DNA from: Candidatus Tenderia sp.
Lineage (GTDB): Bacteria > Pseudomonadota > Gammaproteobacteria > Tenderiales > Tenderiaceae
DNA length: 10,278 nucleotides
Assembly: GCA_030148045.1 (NCBI GenBank)
Contig: JASBUE010000056.1
Location: forward strand, 1 to 10,278
Reading direction: 5' to 3'
Under the pieces are notes generated by a model. That model was not told where the DNA came from and made no database searches. It worked only from the letters and a program-made list of their open reading frames with translations. Below, piece by piece: positions 1-6,413 of this stretch. The stretch's first letter is position 1. Every line of letters begins with the position of its first letter. The position numbers and the translations under genes were made by a program.

Positions 1-1542
1 GAAGTCCTGCGCGGCATCAGCGACATGGAGCGCATCCTGGCCCGCATCGGCCTCAAGTCGGCCCGCCCGCGCGACCTGGCCCAGCTGCGCGATACCCTTA
101 CCCTGCTGCCCTAGGTGCGCGCCAGTGTCGAACAGCTGGACTCGCCCCAGCTTCAGGAAACCGTCACCCGCCTGGGTGACTACCCCGACCTGAGCCAACT
201 GCTGCACAAGGCCGTCATCGACAACCCGCCGGTGGTGATCCGCGACGGCGGCGTCATCGCCCCCGGCTTCGACAGCGAACTGGACGAACTGCGGGCCTTA
301 AGCGAGAACGCCGGCCAATACCTCATCGACCTGGAGATCCGTGAACGGGAGCGCAGCGGCATCACCAACCTCAAGGTGGCCTACAACCGGGTGCACGGCT
401 ATTACATCGAGGTGAGCAAGACCCAGTCGGACAAGGTGCCGGCCGATTATATCCGCCGCCAAACATTGAAGGGGGTGGAACGCTACATCACCCCGGAGCT
501 GAAGGGCTTCGAGGACAAGGTGCTGAGCGCCAACGAACGCGCGCTGGCGCGCGAGAAGGCGCTCTATGATCAATTATTGGAAGACCTCATCCCCCACCTC
601 GGCGAGCTGCAGACCAGCGCCGCCGCCCTGGCCGAACTGGATGTGCTGGCCAACCTGGCCGAGCACGCCGACAGCCTCAATCTCGTCAAGCCGGAGTTGA
701 TCGATGCCCCCTGCCTGGAGATCGTCGGCGGCCGCCACCCCGTGGTGGAACAGAACCTGGAGGACCCCTTCGTCCCCAACGACACCCGCCTGGATGCCCA
801 GCGCCGCATGCTCGTCATCACCGGCCCCAACATGGGCGGTAAGTCCACCTACATGCGCCAGACCGCCCTGATCACCCTGCTGGCCCACATCGGCAGCTTC
901 GTCCCGGCCGAGCGGGCGGTGATCGGCCCCATCGACCGCATCTTCACCCGCATCGGCGCCTCGGACGACCTGGCCGGTGGCCGTTCCACCTTCATGGTGG
1001 AGATGACCGAGACCGCCAACATCCTCCATAACGCCACCGAACAGAGCCTGATCCTGATGGACGAGATCGGCCGCGGCACCAGCACCTTCGACGGCCTGTC
1101 GCTGGCCTGGGCCTGCGCCGAACACCTGGCTGCGAACGTCAAGGCCTTCACCCTGTTTGCCACCCACTATTTCGAACTCACCACCCTGCCCGAGCACCAC
1201 GATAACGTGGTCAACGTCCATCTCGACGCGGTGGAGCACGAAGACAGCATCGTCTTTCTGCATGCCGTCAAGGAAGGCCCTGCCAATCAGAGCTACGGCC
1301 TGCAGGTGGCCGCCCTGGCGGGTGTGCCGCGTCCGGTGATCGAGGCAGCCAAGGCACGCTTGATGCAGCTGGAGAACAGCGCAGTAAACACGAAACCCAT
1401 CAATGCCGCCCCCGAACCGCAACTGGGTCTGTTCGAAACACGCCCCCACCCCGCCGCCGAAAAACTGGCCGACCTCGACCCGGACAACCTGACACCGCGC
1501 GAGGCTTTGGATCAACTCTATCAACTCAAACAGTTGCTATAG
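1..1542 (+). CDS. mutS: DNA mismatch repair protein MutS, 3' part, interrupted by an in-frame TAG
   Basis: MutS binds mismatches and small loops and, with MutL, starts methyl-directed repair using its ABC-type ATPase. The gene enters from the left edge; about 513 codons are present, matching roughly the last 60% of the family (about 855 residues). Visible in order (codons counted from base 1): lever/core and clamp region with RDGGVIAPG and HGYYIEVSK, then Walker A GPNMGGKST at codons 275-283, signature region GGRSTFMVEM, Walker B LILMDEIGRGTS with D354-E355, the FATHYFELT switch, and the C-terminal LTPREALDQLYQLKQLL tail. The tail matches the natural E. coli end, so TAG at 1540-1542 is the true stop. 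Codon 38 (112-114) is also TAG, in the core domain, where E. coli has LPELRAQL. Everything after it is intact and in frame. If that codon really terminates, the ATPase is lost. Identity is certain; whether the gene works is not. Confidence 0.93.
112..114 (+). other. In-frame TAG codon inside mutS
   Basis: The frame reads LTLLP, then TAG, then VRASVEQL, aligning with E. coli QLPELRAQLE, so the codon sits at a position that is Glu in E. coli. It lies in the context CCTAGG. A single change from GAG or CAG would explain it. No frameshift is near. It is real in the given sequence; its biological meaning is open. Confidence 0.9.
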
Positions 1543-1558
1543 TGTGTTTATCCGCTCT

Positions 1559-1587
1559 CTGTTCAACAGCGCCCGGCGACGTATAAT
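1559..1587 (+). promoter_or_regulatory. Probable sigma-70 promoter of fdxA
   Basis: A perfect TATAAT lies at 1582-1587 in the 84-base gap between mutS and fdxA, 39 bases before the fdxA start. The -35 candidate is poor (CTGTTC at 1559-1564, 17-base spacer). I see no terminator between mutS and fdxA, so some readthrough from mutS is possible. Confidence 0.5.
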
Positions 1588-1626
1588 AGGCCCTGACCGA
1601 AGCACTGAGAAACTAAGGAAGAAACT

Positions 1627-1950
1627 ATGACTTTTGTCGTGACCGAAAACTGCATCAAGTGCAAATACACCGACTGTGTGGATGTCTGCCCGGTCGACTG
1701 TTTTCATGAAGGCCCCAACTTCCTGGTCATCGATCCGGAAGAGTGTATCGACTGCACCCTGTGCGAGCCCGAGTGTCCGGCCAACGCCATCTTCGCCGAG
1801 GACGACGTGCCCGAGGATCAGCAGCAGTTCGTCGCCCTGAACGCCGAACTGGCCCAGCAATGGCCGGTGCTGGCCGAGCAGAAGGACGCCCCGCCCGATG
1901 CCGACGAATGGAACGGCGTGGAAGGCAAGCTGCAATACCTGGAACGTTAA
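1627..1950 (+). CDS. fdxA: 7Fe-8S ferredoxin (Azotobacter FdI type)
   Basis: Small soluble cytoplasmic electron carrier of 107 residues, almost exactly the length of Azotobacter vinelandii ferredoxin I. Nine cysteines are at 9, 12, 17, 21, 25, 40, 43, 46 and 50. By homology C9, C17 and C50 bind the [3Fe-4S] cluster, C21, C40, C43 and C46 bind the [4Fe-4S] cluster, and C12 and C25 are not ligands. The acidic C-terminal half (VPEDQQQF, ending GKLQYLER) is the usual FdI extension. The ATG at 1627 follows an AAGGAAGA ribosome site at 1615-1622. The order mutS-fdxA is also found in Pseudomonas. The redox partner is unknown; a role in oxidative-stress or reductase electron supply is inference. Confidence 0.96.
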   Translation: MTFVVTENCIKCKYTDCVDVCPVDCFHEGPNFLVIDPEECIDCTLCEPECPANAIFAEDDVPEDQQQFVALNAELAQQWPVLAEQKDAPPDADEWNGVEGKLQYLER

Positions 1951-1960
1951 ATTCAGATTG

Positions 1961-1995
1961 AAAAGGCCGCCCGGGATTTCCAGGCGGCCTTTTTT
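1961..1995 (+). terminator. Rho-independent terminator between fdxA and the convergent stress gene
   Basis: An 11-base-pair stem (AAAAGGCCGCC at 1961-1971 with GGCGGCCTTTT at 1983-1993) ends in a run of six T (1990-1995), starting 10 bases after the fdxA stop. The A run on the left arm makes it usable from both strands, which fits the convergent stress gene ending at 2031. Confidence 0.92.
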
Positions 1996-2030
1996 GTCCA
2001 GCGTTTTCTCGTCGGGACACGCGCCCTACA

Positions 2031-2474
2031 TCAACCAGTACCCACCCGCACCGCCAGCACATCGCACTTGGCCGAGTTCACCACGCCCCTGGCGGTGGAA
2101 CCGAGCAGATGCGCCAAACCGTGACGGCTGTGACTGCCGATGACGATCAGATCCACACCCTTCCCCTCGGCAAAGTCGATGATCATCTGCTTGGTGACAC
2201 CCAGCTCCACATATCCTTCCGACGCCGGAATACCGAGCCGCTGACACAGCTCCGCCATGCGCTTTTCACCGCGTTCCACCAGTTGACGTTCGATCTCCTG
2301 GGTCTCGGGCAGCACCAGTTCGTTACCGAAATACAGCGGCAGACTCTCGACCACGTGGATGGCACTCAGCTTGGCCTGCTCCAAGGCGGCCAAGTGTTTG
2401 GCCTTGTCGGCCACCGCCTCGGCGTCATCCAGCAGATCGGTGGCCAGCAGGATGTGGGAATAGTGTGTCGACAT
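2031..2474 (-). CDS. Universal stress protein, UspA family
   Basis: A 147-residue single-domain Usp, the usual size for the family. It begins SHILLATDL (first beta strand with the conserved Asp), continues with AIHVVESLP, then the second core strand VDLIVIGSHSRHG and LLGSTARGVV, and ends CDVLAVRVG. The glycine-rich nucleotide loop is imperfect: a Ser stands where the second Gly of the G-x2-G-x9-G(S/T) ATP motif would be, so UspA-like behaviour with weak or no ATP binding is possible. ATG at 2474 was chosen because GAGGG precedes it at good distance; an in-frame upstream start at 2507 would add MLPHTSVRGLP and run into the palindromic element. Such proteins usually respond to starvation or redox stress; the exact role here is unknown. 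Confidence 0.93.
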   Translation of the reverse strand: MSTHYSHILLATDLLDDAEAVADKAKHLAALEQAKLSAIHVVESLPLYFGNELVLPETQEIERQLVERGEKRMAELCQRLGIPASEGYVELGVTKQMIIDFAEGKGVDLIVIGSHSRHGLAHLLGSTARGVVNSAKCDVLAVRVGTG

Positions 2475-2501
2475 GGGTAACCCTCTTACTGATGTGTGCG
2501 G

Positions 2502-2607
2502 AAGCAAGCCGACATCGCGTTACCGGACCGTTGGCCGCAGGGATGCGGCCGTCGAGCGTACAGGGAGGTATTTACAGCGTGTCCTGTAACGCGATGTCGG
2601 CTTGCTT
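2502..2607. repeat. Composite palindromic element upstream of the stress gene
   Basis: A perfect 22-base inverted repeat (2502-2523 and 2586-2607) extends inward to 27 positions with one mismatch. The 52-base interior holds a smaller perfect hairpin, GGCCGCA / GGGA / TGCGGCC (2534-2551), followed by GAGCGTACAGGGAGGTAT and TTACAGCG. From memory this GTACAGGGA...ACAGCG string is a common dispersed intergenic motif of gammaproteobacteria. No target-site duplication is evident. It lies 27 bases upstream of the stress gene start and about 35 bases beyond the DHH gene end, so it could act as terminator, attenuator or transcript stabiliser. Confidence 0.75.
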
Positions 2608-2642
2608 AATAAATGCCCCGATAATCAAAAATCTTCATATCG

Positions 2643-3599
2643 TCAAGCATAGATCGATTTGAAGGCGGCAACAAACTCATCATACATGTCGGCGGGCAAC
2701 TCATTGATGCCGGCGGCGGCCTTGCGCCCTCCGCCGGTGGGAAACCGGCGGCACAGCTAGTCGGCGCCACGCTTGTTATTCAACGGCGCGCGCACACTGA
2801 CGATATACCCGCCCTGGGGCAATTCGGTCAGCAGCGCATGGGCGCGATCGGGATTGGCCGTCGCCAGATGGTTGCTGAACACCCCGGAGACACGTCGCGC
2901 CCAGGCTTCGGCGGGGAACAGGTAGACCGCCACCTGGTCGGTTTTGATTTCCGGCCGGGTGGCCTCGGCGCGGGCAAAGTCTTCGCGCGAACCGGTCTGC
3001 AGGGTCTCAAACACCTCGCGCTCCTGCTCGATAAACTGCAAGGGATCGGCATAGGGCTGCATGCGCACGGCCAGCGCGGCCGGATCAAAATGCAGATCGG
3101 CCACCACGGCACCGTAACCGTTGTAATTGAGAAAGTTGCCGAGATCACGCAACAACGCCAGTTGGGTGTCATCCAGCCTCAGCCCCGCGGCTGCTTGGCG
3201 GGCACTGTCATCGAAGTTGTCGCCGAAGGCACCCACCACGGCCCAGGCGCGATACCTGCCCTCAAGGAAGCGATCCACGATCAGGGCGCTACAGGTGTCC
3301 GATGCGGTATCGATGTGGGCATCAAGCTTGCCGTCGCCTGGAATGTCACCGGCATAGTGGTGATCGAAATATCTCACCTGTACACCCCTGGCCAGCAGGG
3401 CTTCCAGTGGCTCACGGTTTTTGTCCAGCGAAATATCGAAGACATTGACCTCATCACCGTCGGCGGCGTCCACCTTTTTCAGCAGGGCGATATCACGCTT
3501 CACCCCGGTCACCAGCCGACTCTCGCCGGGGAAGGCGAGACGAAATTGCTGCAGTGCGCACAAACCATCCGCGTCACCGTTGAACACGTCGAATCTCAA
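2643..3599 (-). CDS. DHH-family phosphoesterase, interrupted by an in-frame TAG
   Basis: Metal-dependent phosphoesterase of the DHH superfamily (relatives include RecJ and NrnA nanoRNase/pAp phosphatases); the substrate of this subgroup is not known to me. Of 318 codons, motif I is NGDADG (D9, D11), D55 lies in VFDISLD, the DHH triad is D79-H80-H81, and the acidic AFGDNFDDS lies near residue 127. The C-terminal DHHA1-like part ends with a glycine motif, GGGRKAAAG, then INELP. Codon 281 (2757-2759) is TAG; the 37 codons after it contain the glycine motif and run to TGA at 2643-2645, so the TAG is not the natural end. The start is TTG at 3599, supported by AAGGAG (complement of 3607-3612) seven bases upstream and by MRFDVFNGDADG fitting the family's N-terminus. 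A product stopped at TAG would lack the presumed substrate-binding glycine loop. Confidence 0.85.
2757..2759 (-). other. In-frame TAG codon inside the DHH phosphoesterase gene
   Basis: On the minus strand the frame reads RGAD, TAG, then LCRRFPTGGGRKAAAG. The conserved glycine motif lies after the TAG, showing that coding continues. Glu or Gln would fit the position by a one-base change (GAG or CAG). The context is GAC TAG CTG, again containing CTAG. Confidence 0.87.
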
Positions 3600-3689
3600 T
3601 GGCCTGCTCCTTGTTGCAAACGCCGTGAGTAGTGCGACATTTTATCGGATCGCCCCGACAAACAACAACGGCGCTGCTTCGAAATTAGT

Positions 3690-3782
3690 GTTATTAATCC
3701 GGCAATAAACATTGCCGGGTTAATACGCGGCACAGGGATGTGCCGCCATTGACCGAAGGCCAATGGGAGCCGGGTTAATAAC
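3690..3782. repeat. 93-base palindromic element upstream of the mer promoter
   Basis: The ends are 14-base inverted repeats with one mismatch (GTTATTAATCCGGC at 3690-3703, GCCGGGTTAATAAC at 3769-3782). Inside are a 15-base-pair hairpin with one T-G pair and an AAAC loop (3692-3725), a perfect 8-base-pair hairpin GCGGCACA / GGGA / TGTGCCGC (3727-3746) and CCATTG...CAATGG (3746-3766). GCCGGGTTAATA occurs twice, at 3714 and 3769. The GGGA-loop hairpin resembles the one at 2534-2551. It may be a non-autonomous repeat or a multi-hairpin barrier insulating the mer promoter. I see no gene in 3600-3869. Confidence 0.75.
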
Positions 3783-3804
3783 AGGCCCTAAGACAATCGG
3801 CCGC

Positions 3805-3836
3805 TTGACTCCGTACGCGGGTACGGTGTTTATGCT
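3805..3836 (+). promoter_or_regulatory. MerR operator and mercury-inducible promoter of merT
   Basis: TTGACT (-35, 3805-3810) is followed directly by the dyad CCGTAC-GCGG-GTACGG (3811-3826), the same half-sites as the Tn501/Tn21 mer operator (CCGTAC-N4-GTACGG). The -10 is TATGCT at 3831-3836 with a 20-base spacer, or TTATGC at 3830-3835 with 19. An overlong spacer with the dyad inside it is the hallmark of MerR-family promoters that need DNA distortion for activation. merT starts 34 bases further on. Confidence 0.9.
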
Positions 3837-3869
3837 TTGTTCAGAGGTTGAATAGATGAGGAGAGAATC

Positions 3870-4226
3870 ATGGCGGGTTCCACCGCAACAAAGAATCGTT
3901 CGCTCATCGCTGCGGCGGTCGCCGCGGTCGGCGCCTCGATCTGCTGCGTCGGCCCCTTCGTGTTGCTGATGCTGGGCGTCAGCGGCGCCTGGATCGGCAA
4001 TCTCACCGCGCTGGAGCCGTACCGCCCCATTTTCATCGGCGTGACCCTGGTATTTCTTACACTGGCGTTTCGAAAACTGTATCTCGTGCCCGAGGCCTGC
4101 GAGGCGGGCAAACCCTGCGCCAATCCGGTCACACGCCGCAACCAGCGCCTCGTATTCTGGGTGGTGACGGTGATTCTCGCCGCGCTCATCACCTTCCCCT
4201 GGTACGGCCCGGCACTACTGGGTTAA
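3870..4226 (+). CDS. merT: Mercuric ion transport protein MerT
   Basis: Inner-membrane Hg(II) importer that takes the ion from MerP and passes it to cytoplasmic MerA. It has 118 residues, close to the Tn501 protein. Three membrane segments are visible: about 12-38, 52-70 and 93-112. The first carries the vicinal pair C25-C26 (SICCVGPF), and the cytoplasmic loop carries C77 and C83 (EACEAGKPCANP), matching the two cysteine pairs of the family. ATG at 3870 has GAGGAG at 3858-3863, six bases away. It is the first gene after the mer operator; merP follows after 29 bases. Confidence 0.96.
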   Translation: MAGSTATKNRSLIAAAVAAVGASICCVGPFVLLMLGVSGAWIGNLTALEPYRPIFIGVTLVFLTLAFRKLYLVPEACEAGKPCANPVTRRNQRLVFWVVTVILAALITFPWYGPALLG

Positions 4227-4255
4227 CCAACGATTTTTAAGTAAGGAGAAGACAG

Positions 4256-4579
4256 ATGTTTCGAATTGCAAGCTTCGTACTCATCTTTAGCCTGGTGTTT
4301 GCCGGGTCATGGTTCGCCGCGCCGACGCTCCAGGCGGCCGGGGCGGCGGAGCAGAAAACCGTCACGCTGGATGTCAAGAACATGACCTGCAACATGTGCC
4401 CCATAACCGTGCGCAAGGCCCTGGAGAAGGTGCCCGGGGTCATCAAGGCCGAGGCGAAATACGAAGGCGAGGGTGTAGGGTGGGCAAGCGTGACTTTCGA
4501 TACGTCGAAGACCAATATCGAGGCGCTCACGCGGGCAACATCCGATGCCGGCTATCCCGCCGCGCTGAAAGCCCGGTAA
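4256..4579 (+). CDS. merP: Periplasmic mercury-binding protein MerP
   Basis: A 107-residue periplasmic Hg(II) scavenger. An N-terminal signal peptide of about 27-31 residues is visible (hydrophobic FVLIFSLVFAGSWFAA, likely cut after LQAAGA or nearby). The mature part is one HMA domain with beta-alpha-beta-beta-alpha-beta pattern and the metal site MTCNMC (C45, C48), ending TSDAGYPAALKAR. AAGGAG at 4243-4248 precedes the ATG by seven bases. The loop YEGEGVGW is longer than in Tn501 MerP. It lies 29 bases after merT and 27 before merA, consistent with one transcript. Confidence 0.96.
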   Translation: MFRIASFVLIFSLVFAGSWFAAPTLQAAGAAEQKTVTLDVKNMTCNMCPITVRKALEKVPGVIKAEAKYEGEGVGWASVTFDTSKTNIEALTRATSDAGYPAALKAR

Positions 4580-4606
4580 CCGCCATCAATCACCGGAGCC
4601 TTTTTC

Positions 4607-6244
4607 ATGTCCGCCATCACCTTGCAAATCACCGGCATGACCTGCGGCAATTGCGCACAAGCCATACAGAAGACACTGAACGCCCTGCCCGGCATCAAGG
4701 CCGAGGTGTCCTACGAGGACGCAACGGCACGGATTGAAACCACGGGTTCCATCGAAACCGGCCGGCTGCTCGCGGCCGTGAAAACCAAGGGTTATGGCGC
4801 GCGTCTGCCCAGCGGGCACGATGACAATACAGACACCATGGTTAACGCCGCTCTGAAAGTGGCGATCATCGGCACCGGTTCCGCCGCCTTCGCCGCCGCC
4901 ATCAAGGCCGCCGAGGCAGGCGCGCGGGTGACCCTCATCGAAGGGGGCGATGTGATCGGCGGCACCTGCGTCAATGTCGGCTGCGTGCCCTCGAAGATCC
5001 TGATCCGTGGCGCGCATGTTGCGCACCTGCAAGCGCACCACGGCTTCGACGGCGTTCCGCCGAACCGGCCGCGCATCGACCGCGCCACGATGGTCCGCCA
5101 GCAGCAGGCCCGCGTTGAAGAGCTGCGCCACGCCAAATACGAAAGCATCCTGGCGAGCCATCCCGACATTCATCTGCTAAAAGGCTGGGCGCGCTTCGCC
5201 GATCCCCACACTCTGACCGTGACCGCCACCGACGGGTCGGAAACCACCGTGGCGGCGGATCGCATCTTGATTGCCACCGGTGCCAGGCCAGCTATTCCCG
5301 ACACTCCGGGCCTTAAGGATACGCCTTACTGGACCTCCACCGAGGCATTGGTCGCGAGCGAGATCCCCGCCCACCTGGTGGTGATCGGCGGTTCGGTGGT
5401 GGCGCTGGAGCTGGCCCAGGCCTTCCTGCGCCTGGGCAGTCGGGTGACAATTATGGCGCGCAGCACCTTGCTCTCGAAGGAAGACCCCGCCATCGGCGAG
5501 GCGCTGAGAAAAATACTCAAGGAAGAAGGCGCGCACGTCCTGCTGCACACCCTGCCCGATGCGGTGGCGCATGATGGCAAGGGATTCATCCTGCCATCGA
5601 AGGCCGGCGAGATCCGATGCGACCGGTTGCTGGTGGCCAGCGGCCGCCGGCCCAACACCGATCGACTGGATCTCGACAAGGCTGGTGTCGAAACCGGGCG
5701 CAACGGCGCCATCGTCATTGACGATCACCTGCGCACCTCGGTCGAGCACATCTACGCGGCCGGCGATTGCACCGATCAGCCGCAGTTCGTCTACGTCGCC
5801 GCCGCGGCCGGGACCCGCGCCGCCGTCAATATGACCGGCGGTGATGCGGCACTGGATCTCTCCGCCATGCCGGCGGTGGTGTTCACCGATCCACAGGTCG
5901 CCACCGTGGGCCTCTCCGAACGCCGGGCCAACGAGCGCAGCATCGGCACGGAAACGCGCACGCTGGCGCTGGAAAACGTCCCCCGCGCGCTGGCCAACTT
6001 CGATACCCGGGGCTTCATCAAGCTGGTGGCGGAGCAAGACAGCGGCAGGCTTCTCGGTTGCCAGGTGCTGGCAGCGGAAGGCGGGGAGATCATCCAGAGC
6101 GCCGCCCTGGCCATCCGTAACCGCATGACGGTGCAGGAACTGGCGGATCAGCTCTTCCCCTACCTGACCATGGTGGAAGGCCTCAAGCTCTGCGCCCAGA
6201 CCTTCACCCGGGATGTCACACAGCTCTCCTGTTGTGCCGGATGA
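4607..6244 (+). CDS. merA: Mercuric reductase MerA (with N-terminal HMA domain)
   Basis: Cytoplasmic FAD-dependent NADPH:Hg(II) oxidoreductase that makes volatile Hg(0). At 545 residues it is slightly shorter than Tn501 MerA (561). In order: NmerA HMA domain with GMTCGNC (C13, C16), short linker about 68-82, FAD motif IGTGSAA near 88, redox pair GGTCVNVGC (C121, C126), active-site Tyr Y178, NADPH motif VIGGSVVALE (261-266), second FAD motif around IYAAGDC, and a C-terminal dimer domain with FPYLTMVEG (Y519) and the terminal Hg-binding pair C542-C543 before AG. Y178 and Y519 have the same spacing to the cysteines as the catalytic tyrosines of Bacillus MerA. The start at 4607 has GGAG at 4594-4597. 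All catalytic residues are present, so function is expected. Confidence 0.98.
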   Translation: MSAITLQITGMTCGNCAQAIQKTLNALPGIKAEVSYEDATARIETTGSIETGRLLAAVKTKGYGARLPSGHDDNTDTMVNAALKVAIIGTGSAAFAAAIKAAEAGARVTLIEGGDVIGGTCVNVGCVPSKILIRGAHVAHLQAHHGFDGVPPNRPRIDRATMVRQQQARVEELRHAKYESILASHPDIHLLKGWARFADPHTLTVTATDGSETTVAADRILIATGARPAIPDTPGLKDTPYWTSTEALVASEIPAHLVVIGGSVVALELAQAFLRLGSRVTIMARSTLLSKEDPAIGEALRKILKEEGAHVLLHTLPDAVAHDGKGFILPSKAGEIRCDRLLVASGRRPNTDRLDLDKAGVETGRNGAIVIDDHLRTSVEHIYAAGDCTDQPQFVYVAAAAGTRAAVNMTGGDAALDLSAMPAVVFTDPQVATVGLSERRANERSIGTETRTLALENVPRALANFDTRGFIKLVAEQDSGRLLGCQVLAAEGGEIIQSAALAIRNRMTVQELADQLFPYLTMVEGLKLCAQTFTRDVTQLSCCAG

Positions 6245-6374
6245 GTCTGAAGACGCTAAAAAATCATTGCTCCAAGGAGCTCCGCCGTTGCCGGCGCTTG
6301 CTACGTCGGCGTGGTGCCGTTGCGCTCGCCAATGACCCACCCATCCGCTGCCCATGCTCGCAAGCGTTTTCATC

Positions 6375-6394
6375 GTGCGGGGAGACACCCGCAC
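6375..6394 (+). other. Small hairpin just before the ribosome site of the second reductase gene
   Basis: GTGCGGG (6375-6381) and CCCGCAC (6388-6394) form a perfect 7-base-pair stem with a 6-base loop, ending six bases before AAAGGAGG (6401-6408). There is no T run, so an intrinsic terminator is unlikely; it may block RNA decay or tune translation. The rest of 6245-6413 shows no supported gene. Confidence 0.4.
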
Positions 6395-6413
6395 AAGATC
6401 AAAGGAGGACGAC

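Noticed and set aside
574..1524. Long open frame on the minus strand across mutS (also 5177-6415 minus across merA and 8800-9747 plus across the receptor gene)
   Set aside because: Antisense shadows of GC-rich genes; low-complexity Gly/Ala/His/Arg translations, no recognisable domains, and the opposite strand carries a certain gene.
6245..6413. Possible remnant of merC, merD, merE or a small open frame between merA and the second reductase
   Set aside because: Translations in all frames on the plus strand show no mer motif, and no start with a ribosome site was found.
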